A DNA stretch of 64,000 nucleotides from Prinia subflava (taxonomy: Eukaryota; Chordata; Aves; Passeriformes; Cisticolidae). How positions within the stretch are numbered: position 1 is the stretch's first letter; every line of letters begins with the position of its first letter. Of this stretch, positions 11,701-24,420 are shown piece after piece. Both the position numbers and the translations under genes were made by a program. The stretch spans positions 372,001 to 436,000 of the forward strand of contig NC_086259.1 of assembly GCF_021018805.1 (NCBI RefSeq), read 5' to 3'. The notes below the pieces were generated by a model that saw nothing but the letters and a program-made list of their open reading frames with translations, was not told the origin of the DNA and searched no databases.

Positions 11701-14700
11701 TGCAGTGGGTAGAGCAACTTGCTGCTCTGCATGGTCTCTTGAGCCAGAAAGAACAATTCCAGTTCTGCTCAAGAAGTTAAACTATTGAGAATGTAAATCT
11801 GGACCAAGTCCCATTTTTATTGCCAATCCCTTCTTTTGGTGGATAATTTCAACATTTCTATTAAGATTAATTCACGTCACCATTGTTCTTCAGAGTTTTT
11901 GTCTAAGGATATCTATGCTTCTTTCCTGTATTTTGTCTGCAGCTTTCTGTTTATAAACCCCACGTTTTGGGCTTGCAAGCTTGGGTCACCTGCCCTCTGC
12001 TGAAAGTAGAGCCACCAGGAGTTAACTAGGAACTACTGTAGGATGAGTCCAAGGGATGCATAGTTAAAAGTTTTGTGACATAAGGAATGGAGCAGCACAA
12101 TTCCTACTGTATGAGCAGCTCTTTTTGTATTTATGCTGCTTCAGCATTTCTTGATTAGATGGCTTCATTTTCCCAACTAAATCTTAACCCTCTCAACTGT
12201 TTTCTTTAGCCACAGGCACGATTCCATCTGAAATGTGCTTTTCTGTCTTTCTGTCAGACAGCCAGAAAACCATTAGAACCTGATGCCACAGCCAGGTAGG
12301 GAAATTACTCTCTAATTCACAAAAATGTTTTAACCCACTGAATGTAGTAAGAACCAAATGCATTTTCAAGCATTTAGCAGTGATCCATATCTGCAAAGGG
12401 AGTGACTCAAAGGAGGAGAGATACTTCCCTAAGAGCTCTGAAGTTTGCTCCCTGCTGAGCTGAGCTGCTGCTGAGGTGAGGGGATTTTTGGAGATCCCTC
12501 TCATTCCACAAACATGGCAGGAAATGGTCCCCCCCAGTTAATTTAGTACTTATTCAAGTACTTCCCTTATTTTGTTTCTAACGGAGTAGAGGTAACTTCT
12601 GCCATTTAGGCTTATTATCATGATTACAGGTTAGTATTTATATGCAAAAAGGATATTTTATATGAAGTAAAGTTATTTAATATCAAACAATTTGCTGGCT
12701 TCTTATTACAAGTGCTTTGTTCTGGGCCTTTTTTACATACAAGTTCTCTCTCAAAATGAGAAAAAATGTTTTCATTCTGGTGATCTGTTCCAACGACTTG
12801 CTGAATTAAATAAAACGGATCTACATTACATAAACTAAATGTTTTAAATGGTTGTATTTTTTTTGCTGACGTGTGACACTGCCAATGTGTTTGCTTTGCT
12901 AACTGAGATTTCTGTACTCTGTTATACAATATCAAGCCTGATACTGTAATTTTCCAAAGGATCTCTAGGTATCAAACCAAGTTTCCATTGATTTTGAATT
13001 GTCTCTGTGATAAAATAGAGATGTTATTCAGTATTTTCTTCATGGAAGGAGATACCTGTCATTATTTTTCATTGCAATCATGCTTGAAAAATTGCTTTGC
13101 TCCTTGTTCTATCTAATGTGTCTATAATTAATATTCCATAATGTGTAGAAAACCAAAATACCTTTGCTAACAGCTGGATAGTATGTACCTAAATTTCTGC
13201 CATCTGGTCCTATAGTCTTGGCTAACACGGGGGGCTGAGCTTACCACAAGTCAGTATTTAACAGAAATACAAATCAGGAGGGCTGGTGAGCAGAAGAGCA
13301 AAGGGAAAGATTAAATACATATAGCAAGAAGATGCAATGTTACAGTTGATTCTTCACCTAAAATACTTTCTCAGTGTGTCTTTATACATTACTTGGATTG
13401 CAATTCAGCACCTCAAACAAGACACTGAACTATTTAAATATGCTAATGGATTCAGATGTTAATCAATACCCTATCTTTGCCCTCTGCCCTCTCTGCCCTC
13501 CTCAGTGAAAATATGCCCGGACCCCTACCCTGACATCCCACATCTGCTTCCAGCTGGCCCTGCTGTTCCTGTTGCCTGGATACAAGTGGAACATACAGAG
13601 GAATGCTCCTGAGCTGCTGTGGGATGGCCATTTTATCACAGCGATTTATCCATGTATTAGCTAGGAAAATGGCTCAGCCTCTTGTGCAGAAACCCGATGG
13701 AGGCAGAGCTTGACTGGGCTGCTCCCACAAGGGGCCTTGCTCTCCTCTTCTTTCACACCAGTGAGCTAAAGTTTTCATGCCAATGTCAGCAATCTACTGG
13801 AAAGAATTATCTAACTCCGAGGAATGTTAAACTTCAAATGGATTTATCACTTTGGTCATAAGTCCTTTAGGATATCTGACCACCCTCATCCCAAATCTGT
13901 ATTTTCTTCCAAATTTCCTATAACAATGGGAAATGAGGACCAACCAAGATGGAAAGGAACTGTTGCAACAGAAAAGCTTGGACCAGGATATCTCCTCTTG
14001 CTTTCCCAAACAAAGACTGTATTGAAGTCCATGTTGAGGGGCCAACAGGGACCTCACAGGCTCTCATTCTCTTCATTGCCCATACAACTGCGCAATTTAA
14101 TCCCTGCGGGAATGGTCAGATCTTGTTGTGCTGCAAGGAAAGTAACCCAGAATGCTGTGTGAATTGCAACCATTTACTGTCATTTTGAGAGCAGGATGGT
14201 CAGAAAACTTATAAAGAAGGGTGTTCCTGAAGTTTTTCTAGCTGGAAGGAAATGCCAGTTTTTATTGCTAGTCCATTCTGGTTCTTTCTTTCTATTGTTT
14301 CGCACTTCCCAGAATAGAAGAAAAAATTTATTTACCAGAAGTAAAGAGGACTAGTGATCAGAAATGGCAAAAAAAAAGTGTGTTTTCCATATATTATTCC
14401 ATATGCATTCAGGACCTTGGATCATAACAAAGTTATTGTCTTGGCAGCTGATAAAAGGCATATTTTTTAGACATATAAATGGTAAAGAAGCTCATCTCTA
14501 AGTAGCAAAATACAAGTTTACCTAGTTCTTGTATTTAGTCTTTGGGAGGATTTACAAAAACTGAGTTTTTCCAGTGTGATTTTCATATAAGGAGCAATTA
14601 GGTTAATGCCTTGGGCCTATTTGTTTCTCTGGAACAACGTAACACAAAAAACACAAACAGTAAAAAACACATGTTATGCATTATGATGCTTTAAAAGCTG

Positions 14701-16165
14701 CTACTTACTCGTGTAAGTTCAATTCTTATTCCACAAATAGCAGTGCTGTTTAAAATAAGTTAGACAATGGAAGGCTTTCTCACAGAAACTCATTACACCA
14801 CAGTCTGTTAAAAAAAATCATGGTTTGCCTTGTAGTGTTTTCTCCTAATTCTCAAAGCTAAGAGGACCACACAGTTGTAGACTGTCTTTGTACGATTATG
14901 CAGAAAGACTATTTAAGCATTAGGAACTCTAAGTATGCAGAAGCTTTACTGAGGGAGTTTAAATAAAAGATTTGTGCACATCATATTATAATGAGCAAAG
15001 TAGATATATTTCTAGCACCTCTATGACATATTGCTGTGCTGAGGACAGGGCAATTCAATCAATAACAATCAATGTTTGGGGTTTTTTATTCCTCAGATAC
15101 CAAAATTCTTAAATCTCTGCTAGCTCCATGTAACTTTTCAGAATTTCTCAGAAAGTCTGTGCCTCCCTCACTGCCTAAGGAACCCTGACTACAGCAGGTA
15201 AGTGGCCACATCTGTTTCAGTCTGGTTCTCCATCACCTGCAGCCCACGGTGAGGTGCCAGATGTTCAGCTCAGCTGGGTAAGACCTCCTTGTTAGCAGTT
15301 CAAAAACATTTTGGAGAGCAAAAAGATACAGAAAAAAAAAAAGCCTCTTGAATCTCACTTCTGGAAAAGTCTCAGAAAAATCTTATAAATTCCACAGTAG
15401 TGTTTTAGGTTCCCTTTCCTAGAATTTAAAAAGGCCATTTAAAATCACCTCTTAGCTGGACTTGTAGCCAAGGCAACAGTTACGATATTTTGGGTCCCAG
15501 CTGTTATGAAAGGGGTCTAAATCTAACAAAAAACCCCCAAAAAACAAAACAAAAAAACCCAAAACAACAACAGCAACAACAAAAAAAAGCTGTTTATTTT
15601 AATTTTTGGGGTCACAATAAAGATACGATTGCAATAGGCAACAGTTTAGAAACCAATGATGCAAGGCTCTGGGGGTGAAGAGAGTGCCACCTTGAAACAT
15701 CTCACAGTTCAAAGCCCAGTCTCTCTTAGGCCCCTGTCCCTTGGAATTTAAATGTAAGTAACATGTATGCGCTTCAATCTTAATTCATTAATTTATTAAT
15801 TATTTGATTGTTATTTAAATGTTGCTGCATGTCACTTTGTGAAATGCATTAAATGCCATTAAACTGAAGTACTGTGTGTGAAATCCTGTGTCTGAGAGCT
15901 GGGTGGAAAAAACCATTTATTTTTGGTGAGATTTTCAGGTTTCATCATAGCTATTAAATGGTGTGAATTTCAATTTGTGCTCTCATCTTTCACATATGAA
16001 CATTTGAAGTTTAGATCTGTATATAATGATGAATGATTGATCCACAGTTGTCTGGCAACTTCTGAACAACTCAAATGAGCTAGCAAGCAACATTCATTTA
16101 AAAATTTTATCTCATGCATTCTAAAAAGAGACAAAGAGTATATGATGTATAAGATGGTGAGGTGG
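11701..16165. other. Single-copy-looking DNA, nothing recognised
   Basis: About 4.5 kb of AT-rich sequence without recognised gene or transposon. It includes an A/C-rich simple stretch at about 15528-15590. Confidence 0.4.
15528..15590. repeat. A/C-rich simple sequence
   Basis: Runs of A alternating with CCC and CAA units (AAAACAAAAC..., CAACAACAGCAACAAC, A8). Low-complexity tract with no other assignment. Confidence 0.7.
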
Positions 16166-17695
16166 TTTCAGGTTGAAACCAGGTGAAAACACTAATTTAG
16201 TTTTGTGGTTTTAGTTTGCCAGTTTTTTGTTTCCGGGCCAACGCACCAAAACATGTGGTGGGTTGAGCACCCTCTAGAATTATTTACTCTTTCTGCTGCG
16301 AGATAGGATTAGGAGAAGAGCAAAGCAGGCTCAACTTTAAAGGGTATAAATAAAGCTTTATTAAAAAAACTACAAGAAAAAAAAAGAATCAGAATAAGAC
16401 CTTCAGAACACTTCCTCTTCCCCCACAACCTTCTTTTCTTTCCCACTGATAACATACAAAGACAAAACGTGGGACTTAGGTCAGTTGACCTCCTCTAAAA
16501 TAGTCTGTCATCAGTTCTCTTAGGGAGAAGAATCTATTTTGTCATGTTGTGGAGACTCCTCCACAAGAAAACAGTTCTCTTGTGGCTTCATTTCTCAAGA
16601 ATAGCAGCTGTCCAGAAATCTGCATTTGTGAAGTCCCTTCCATCTCACACAGCCTTCCCACAGCTGCATTCATGGGCCATGTCAAACTTACAGAGTACTA
16701 TTTTAAGAATGAGCTGTTCAAAGCAAAGGTTCTGTTCATCTGTCTCTGAGATAATCTCTGGGAACAGAGGTCTTCTTCCCTGAGTGCAAAGGTCTTCATC
16801 ACTCATCTTCCTCTATGTTCAAGCTTCTCATGCAATCACAGCATTTACGTGCTTCAGCACAAATGTCTTTGCTCATATCTGCAATTTGAACACTTCATCT
16901 CCCCATATTGTTTTCATGAATTAAAGGGATATTCTAGTGTATCAACAGCCCATCACCATGGCCTTGCAAAAGAATTTCAGCCTAAGACTAAGGCATCTTC
17001 TCATTCTCCTCCCATCTGGTACTTAACTAATTGTTAACTGACCTTCGTGTCTTCATGTTGTCTCTTTACGTGTCTTCACTTCTGTCCTTTTCCTCTCACT
17101 TGGGAAGATCAATGCTTTGTAAGTTTCATTTGTGCAATAAAAGAGTTAATATCTTGCCCAGGGCCTGTAGATGGTCAAAATGGCTGGTGGTGGCCGAAGC
17201 AGTCATGATGATGGATTTCAGGCCACACTGGGGGCTGTGCAAGGATCTCAGGTGCCAAGCCAGAACAGCCACAGCCGCTGTGGCTGCATGGCTGGTCTCA
17301 GGCCCATTTCATTCCAGCACTCGGTTGGCTTGACTGTGCTGGTGGGAGGGAGGGAAGCAGTGTGGCAGCAGAATGTTAACAGCTGCCAGGGCCAGTCCGG
17401 CCAGGACAGGGCTCCTCGGCCTCCCCTTCCCCTGCCTGGTGGTCACTGGGGCCTGGCCGGGACATGGCCTGGCCCCTGGGATGGGGCCTGGCTGCTCAGA
17501 AGGGCCTGCCCGGCCTGGCCCAGCCACAGAGAGGAGGCCAGGCTGGGCCTGTTACCTTGTCTCAGTCCGGAAGAAAATAGAGCTTTCCTGGGGTTGTTTG
17601 ATTTTTAACATGTGTGTTCACAGAGGCATGTCCAGCATTTTTAGTGGTTTAACAATGTGTCAGTATTCAAAACTAGTCACTGATTGGTTTTGTCA
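16166..17695 (-). mobile_element. Long LTR plus primer-binding site and short internal stub (element B)
   Basis: Sister of element A, in the opposite orientation. The LTR (16254-17695, 1442 bp) begins on the minus strand TGACAAAACC and ends CCACCACA. It has a GC-rich U3-like block (17260-17560) and AATAAAGCTTTATT near its 3' end (about 16350-16366). It is followed after 5 nt by a primer-binding site and about 65 nt of internal sequence that aligns with the equivalent part of element A. No gag or pol follows. Retention of the primer site shows this is not a simple LTR-LTR recombinant. Confidence 0.75.
16231..16248 (-). promoter_or_regulatory. Primer-binding site, glycine-tRNA-like
   Basis: On the minus strand TGGTGCGTTGGCCCGGAA, one or two bases from the glycine-tRNA primer site TGGTGC(A/G)TTGGCCGGGAA. 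It starts five bases after the LTR end. Confidence 0.7.
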
Positions 17696-17769
17696 GGCAT
17701 GGAGGAAGCTGTTAGCAGTTTCTCTTAGAAAGTCACTTCAATGACTGGCTTCTTCCCTCCTCACTAGAG

Positions 17770-18050
17770 AGAGACAATTGCCAAGGGCTGGAGGGACAAG
17801 ACATAGGGAATGGCTCCCAGTGCCAGAGGGCTGGGTTGGATGGGACACTGGGAAGGAATTGTTCCGTAGCAGGGTGGGCAGGCCCTGGCACAGGGTGCCC
17901 AGAGCAGCTGTGGCTGCCCCTGGATCCCTGGCAGTGCCCAAGGCCAGGCTGGACATTGGGGCTGGGACAGTGGAAGGTGACCCTGCCCCTGGCAGGGGGT
18001 GGAATGAGATGAACTTTAAGGTCCTTCAGACCCAAACCATTCCATGTTTC
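17770..18050 (+). mobile_element. CR1 LINE 3' fragment
   Basis: Typical 3' CR1 text in plus orientation: GGCAGGCCCTGGCACAGGG, GCAGCTGTGGCTGCCCCTGG, GGACAGTGGAAGGTGACCC and the terminal CCAAACCATTCCATG. It abuts the right side of element B. Confidence 0.9.
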
Positions 18051-19774
18051 TCTTCAATGATGCTAAGATACTATAATCAGATATCTGATTGTAGATTTCA
18101 ATTTAATAAGCACTGACAGTTTTTCCCACATGAGTTCCAGAGAGGAGTCCTGTGCCCCAAACCCATCGATTTGGCAGGTCTGGAGGAACAAGGAGGGGCA
18201 CACTTAATTTCTTAAGATGCCTTGACTGTAGCCTACGAAACTATTTTTAACTGGTTTGAGTGCTATCATTCACAAAGAATCACCTTATCACTACAGTATG
18301 TTCCTATCCCTCGCAAAAAATAGAGGGGTGTGTCCCCAAAACAGTGTAGCAGTTGCTTTTCACCTTTGGGTGACAGACACACAAAATAAAGACGCTTCCA
18401 GCCTTCTTCCACACTCTTTTCCTTATAAAACTCCATTTTACAGACCTTAGCATTTACAAAAGAAAAAACATATGAGAACAGGAGAGTAAAAGGAAGTAAA
18501 TAAAAAAATAAGTACCTTCATCTTAACTCTGGTCTAAACTGGAAAGAAAAGCCCTAATTATAAAGAAACACTCTTTTTGCTAAGTGTACGTTATTACTGA
18601 GTCATATTATCAATCAGAGCTGTTCACAGAAAAATATAAAATGCTGAAATAACAGTAATTTCAGAAGAAATCTGCTTCTAGCCAGATCTGACTCTGTCAA
18701 AGGGAGGAATCAGTAGTTATTCCCTATTTCTGGTTTCCCCTTCTTTACCAGTTGCCAGGAAGTGGTTTTTGGGTGGTTTTTTTTTTTTTGCAAAGCCCCC
18801 ACAAATGTAACATGGAAGTGGCCTTGTTTTGTCAAGTAATTTTTTTTTTTAGTTAGTCTGGGTGGTGATGAGCAGCATCCCTTGTCAACCAGCATTTTGA
18901 CTTTGGTGTGCTGCTGATCCTGAGCACAGCAACAGCAGAAAATTACGGGCTCTGTTAGTTGCTCTTCAAAATGACTGGTTTTATTACCTTCTTGGATTAT
19001 AATTTATGGATTTAGATAATTACACACACAGACTTGAATCTCAAGTATCTCATCATTACACTTGGATGACACTAAATATTACAGTCAAAAGCTGAAAAAC
19101 TTTCTTTGTAACCTGTAACATTTCAGTGGTTTCAAATTACTTTTTCAGTATTGTGATGACAATAATATCTGTTTTGGCCCTAAATATGTACAGATAAATC
19201 TATTTGGGGGCAATATTTCATTGAGATGTGAAGAGTCTGTGGGGACAGCGTTGCTGAGCATTTCTTCCTCCAGACTTCATCTGCTTCTTCTATTTATTTG
19301 TACAACACAGGAAAGCTTTTCCAGATCCAAACTTTTTTTCCAGAAAACCTATGGGTTCAATTTTCCATTGTAGTCTCTTGGCACTGTGAAAGGAACATGA
19401 ACTGATGGATACAGTTGTTTGCTCAACCCTAAAATCTTGAAGAGATCCCAGGCTTCCTCTTGGCCTGCAATGGATTACCTAGTGTTTCTTCTGGAGTTAT
19501 GGATCCTTGTCCAGCCTTCCCATAGCTCCTCCAGCTTCATATGACATTAAACACCTCAGCTCTTGCTTCTTCCAAAGCGACTCTCTTTCATGAATAATAA
19601 AAGTTGCTGCAGAAGACAAGAATAGGTATGAGGCAAATTGGAGGGAGGCAGGGAGGAAATGCTTCCATAAGAAATATAACATGATTAAAAATGCAGCACA
19701 TAAATCATGGGCCTGCTTAACAAAATGAAAAGTGTCTCATAGTGCCATATTTGGGATACGGGGAAGAAACTCTG
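18051..19774. other. Single-copy-looking DNA, nothing recognised
   Basis: AT-rich, with short T runs near 18780 and 18840. No gene or transposon recognised. Confidence 0.4.
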
Positions 19775-19925
19775 GTAACATGGGCAGGGACACCTTCCAG
19801 GCTTTTCCAAGCCCCAGTGTCCAACCTGGCCTTGGGCACTGCAAGGGATCCAGGGGCAGCTACAGCTTGTCTGGGCACCTGTGCCAGGGCCTGCCCACCC
19901 TCCCAGGGAACAATTTCTGTCAGAG
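19775..19925 (-). mobile_element. CR1 LINE 3' fragment
   Basis: Reverse complement of the CR1 3' block: GCCCCAGTGTCCAACCTGG, CCAGGGGCAGCTACAGC and CCTGCCCACCCTCCCAGGG on the plus strand. The tail itself is missing. Confidence 0.85.
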
Positions 19926-21279
19926 TCGGAGTGATTTATGCCAATAAGCCAGACTCCAGTCCAGCAGACTTTTTGTACATGACATTGAAGGCCAGTGATG
20001 GTACTTTTCACATTGCTGTCTCTTTTTCTGAAGGAGGATATTTCAGTCAATGTGGGCCCTTTTCACTGAACACTTTACATGTATTAGAACATTCTTAGAA
20101 GAGTTTTGTGATGCGCATTGCAAGCTCAGAAAGAAAAGAGGCCTGAACCACCCATTTGTTAGAATTGATGCATATTGAGCTGTTCCTATGTTACTTCTGC
20201 CTGCAGTAAAATACTGTTTACACAGGGAAATGTAGAAGCAGCTGCTTTAAAAGCGCTGTGCAAACTTCTATGTCCATTCCTGCATGCGGATACACACTTT
20301 GCTGCTACAAACAGAAGCAGAGGTATAGTTGCCTTCGCTCAGTTTGGCTCCCCTCCAAAAATGATGCAGAAAGTAATTTCTTAAAAAACTGTCCTTAGCT
20401 GAACTTCCCAAAGTCCTGCAGCTGACTTTTCAGGAGCCATATGTATGGTTTGGGCATACTTTGCTATTTTGCTGCATGTTGTGGGAGGTATGCATAGGAG
20501 GACATAGAAAGAGCTGCATTTCCATATGTAGGAAGACTTTTTTTGAAAGGGAAAAACATGTATGACCAGCATTTGTCTTCACTGTTTTGGGGAATGATGC
20601 AAAAAGAACATATACAGCAAGATGAGAGGAATATGAGCTTCAGGCAGGCTCTGAGAGGGGACATGGGGGAATTACTGATTAGAGAAACTTGTTTGCTGTG
20701 TTGGGATCAAAGGAGCAAAATGGAGTCCATAGCACTCACCACTTTTTAATTATAAACTCCAATTAAGTGATGCAGAATAATCTTCAGCTTTCCATCTGGC
20801 AGCAATGAGAGGGGGAGAACAGCAGCTAATGACATTAATCAAGGCTTGAAGCAGACAGGTTCAAGTACTGCAGGCTTTGCTTAAAAAATGAGCTGAGGAC
20901 AGGGTTAGTCTTTGAATAGCAGTCCAAAAAAAGCTGCTTCATGCAGCCCAAGAGAGAAGAGCAACATTAACCTGGGCCTCTTCCATTAACCCCTAAGCTG
21001 CTGGCCTGTTCCAACTGCAGCCACTTGACCAGAATGCTGTCATTGACTACTGATTGCTCAGATCATACAGGGGATTAATACTGAAGTGTGGGAAAGAACT
21101 TTCAGGAACACCAGTGCCAGGCAATGTTGTCTGCTTAGGGAAAAAATTGTGAATCTGAATGTCACAATGGGTTCAACAAGCAAGCTATAATATTATTTTT
21201 TTAAAAAAATATTTTAACAAGTGATAGAGGAAATCACCAACCCATTTAAACCTGTAATGTGGTGATTGAGACTGGACAT
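19926..21279. other. Single-copy-looking DNA, nothing recognised
   Basis: No gene, RNA or transposon recognised. Confidence 0.4.
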
Positions 21280-21555
21280 TTCTCCCAGACCACAAGTGAC
21301 AGGACAAGGGGAAATGGCCTCAGGCTGTGCCAGAGGAGGGTCAGGTTGGACATCAGGAAGAATTTCTTCATGGAAAGGGTGGTCAGGCCTTGGCAAGGGC
21401 TGCTCAGAGACTTTTGGAGTCCCCATCTGTGGAAGTGTCGCAGGAACGCCTGGACATGGCACTCAGTGCTCTGGGCTGGGGACAAGATGGGTATCGGGCA
21501 CAGGCTGGACTCAGTCTTGTAGCTCTTTTCCAATTTTAATGATTTTGTGAGGTTT
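21280..21555 (+). mobile_element. CR1 LINE 3' fragment, divergent subfamily
   Basis: GACAGGACAAGGGGAAATGG, AGGTTGGACATCAGGAAG and TTCTTCATGGAAAGGGTGG are classic CR1 3' text. The end is degenerate (TTTTAATGATTTTGTGAGG). It differs in subfamily from the 17.8-, 38.8- and 63.7-kb copies. Confidence 0.85.
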
Positions 21556-24319
21556 TTCCAACAGAATATCTTTGATATTAGGAAAGGATGGAACCACAAA
21601 TCATGAAAGAAAATAAATATAAAAAAATAGAATGCATTACTTTTCTTTCTATATTTACATACCAACTGGTGCTTTTGTGTGGTCTGGTTTTAACCTATGT
21701 TTTAAACCACAATAAAAAATTTGAATCCTCAGAAAGAGGCTTCAGAATTTCTGTAGCAATAAGGTTTTTCTGTCAAATGTTGTGAAAGAACCAAAAGTAT
21801 TATATTGATATTTGGATGGATAAATGTTATTTTCACTACTGAGTTAATAACTTCAATTTATATTATGTTAAAGCTTTTGAAATTTTGGAGGCTATAAGTT
21901 TATATCAGAATTGAGAATGAGCCCTTCTCCAGATCTAATAGAGAACAGTAACAGCCCTTTAACTGAGGAGGGATTGTTGGGGTTATTATGCAACACTTTT
22001 TCTTCTGTACATGTTTGAGTAAAATTGGATTATTCCCATCAAAATTACTTACAGATTGAAGGATTTTTTGGCCCAGAACACCAAGCCTGAGCTAAGATCA
22101 AAATTTGCAGAACCTTAACTTTTAGACAAAAACATGAAAGTGCCAAATGCTTGTGCAGTAAAAATATTCATTTAAGAATGAAGGCATCAAGAAGTTTCTC
22201 TGAGAAAGTTATTTTTTGTGTGTTACTTCCCTGTGTTTACCCAACCTCACTGCAGAGTTTCCAAAAGTATAGGTTACCCCTGCTTTATTCCGTAGAGTTT
22301 TCATCATTCAGGAGTAAAACAGCCCAAAAGTTGCAGGGACACTTTTATCAAAATACCACCTCATTCCTGGAAGTTTTGGTCTCACTAAATGAGGTCAATA
22401 GTAAAAATACAATTTCAGTATTGTCTTTTACTCAGTTGGGAAGATTGGATCCACTTAAACGTCATGAATGCAATGACACATGCAATTTTAAATACTGCTA
22501 TATATTACATGTTTCTACAGTTGTTGATTCAAAGGAGAAAGAAAATGAGGCTGAATTTGACCAAGAGAAGCAATAACTGATTCTCTCTTTTGACATCAGA
22601 GAGTAGGGGGAAGGAGATCATTTAGACTTAATGAATTTAATACAGAATATCTGTTGATATTAAAGACTAGGGTCAGTAGAGCATTACCTGAAACATTTGG
22701 ATTTTTGAGAATTTTATAGATTAACTATAAATAATACTAAGGTTCTGAAGAAGTTCTCAGGCAGTTAAGGGGATAACTTGATGCCAGAAAAATTAGAGAG
22801 TCCAGCTGAGGATGGAATGTCTCTCTTTTGCCTGACTTTAGGCAGGTGAAATTTTCAGTATTTAGAAACTGAAAAGGACAGAAACAATAGCTGTACTATT
22901 TTTGCCTTTAGAGAAATACAAACTATATTAAGCAACATGTCATTTTTTGAATCATTCTAGTTTGAGAACGTTGGGGTAATTCTTAAGACATGATATCAAG
23001 CCAGGATTTCCTGGTGGGGTTTTGTTTGTTTGTTGTGGTTTTTTGTGGGGTTTTTTGTGGGTTTTTTTGTTTTGTTTTGTTTTGTTTTGTTTGGGGTTTT
23101 AAATTTTTTTAATTTTTATTTTCAGAATGAATTTATGTTTACCAGTAAGTTTTTCTTCCTTGTTTCCAGTTTTTATCAACCACAGGCAGGCCATGGCAGC
23201 AAATCATTGACATCTGCTCTGCTGCCTCTGAAGAGTGATTTTCTATTTCCATCTGCCAGAATTCCCAAGGAAACATCCCAGCAGTTGCACTTGATTTCTG
23301 GGGATGCTGGGGAGGTTCCTGTTTTCAGGGCTTCATTTCCATGGTCACTGCTGGCAAACCACCTCCATCCACTCCTCCCTTCACAGGAACACTGAATTAC
23401 CCTTCCCAAGGATAACACAGCCTGTGGAGGAAGAAGGTTTTCTCTGTAAGCACCAGGGGTGTGTGATCTTGAATGGATAAAGCTGGAAGGTTTCACCCCC
23501 TGGCTGTCAGCTGTTGCCTCGTGCTGGTGCTCAGTACACTTCCATGGTAAATAAGTTGGGAAGAAATAGGAAAGCTCTTCCACCATGTTTTTGAAATAGA
23601 ATCAAAAGGAAAATAGCTGTAATACAGAAAAATCTATGGGGTTTTTTTTGTTTTCCTGAACAAAATAGGAAAGTGACTGATAAATAAGAGTTTGTCCCCA
23701 GTTTCTGTTAAAGGTTTTTTGAGTCCAGAGCTTCTGTGAAAATTGACAGCAACTCACTAATAGTCATTACTTTCCCGTTTCTTCTTGCCTGGAAGCAACT
23801 TTCCTTTGCAAATTCAGAGAAGAGTTCTCCATTAAAAACAAGCTCATCTGCTTGGGATGAGATGCATATGACAGCAGTGAGATCCAAGGGAAGGCATCAG
23901 CTGCCCTGTCTTAGCACCAGTATTCTTAGTTTGATCTTACATGGACTTTTCATTAAATTCATTACTCTTCAATAATGTCTCTGCAAAAGAGACAGATAAT
24001 CCTTAATGAAAAGGCTTTTCCTTAGGATAAGTTAGTCTAAAGGTATTGAGCTTCCACTAAATGAAATATCTGGTTTGAATTACTGTTATCTCCTGAGAAG
24101 GCTGATTTGATTTCCTTTCCCAAGCAGAACTTCACCATTGCTTGCTTTTTACTCCAAACATACACAAGGTATTAGTTTAGCTGCATCTTTATACTTAGAC
24201 CTAATCTCTTCACTTTGCTAGGATATTCACTTTTCCAAGCTGGATTGAAACATGCACATGAAAAAGAACAAAAAAGACTCCTTTTGACACTTACACAAAG
24301 GCATAAAGAGGGAACTCTG
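21556..24319. other. Single-copy-looking DNA with simple repeats
   Basis: No gene recognised. A T/G-rich simple tract lies at 23014-23100. A 141-codon open frame at 22151-22576 (+) has no recognisable domain. Confidence 0.4.
23014..23100. repeat. T/G-rich tract with (TTTTG)n
   Basis: GTTTGTTTGTTG, then GTGGGGTTTTTT units, then about five TTTTG units. Low-complexity expansion. Confidence 0.8.
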
Positions 24320-24420
24320 AACAACCTGGTCTAGTGATGGTGTCCCTGCCCATGGGGTTGGAATAAGATGATCTCTAGGGTCCCTTCCACCTCAAAATAT
24401 TCTGTAATTCTATGACTTTA
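24320..24420 (+). mobile_element. CR1 LINE 3' tail
   Basis: Degenerate CR1 3' end: GTGTCCCTGCCCATGG, TAGGGTCCCTTCCACC and the tail CTGTAATTCTATGAC. Confidence 0.8.

Noticed and set aside
11032..11772. 246-codon minus-strand frame
   Set aside because: It lies on a CR1 3' untranslated region, whose GC-rich, stop-poor text gives long chance frames.
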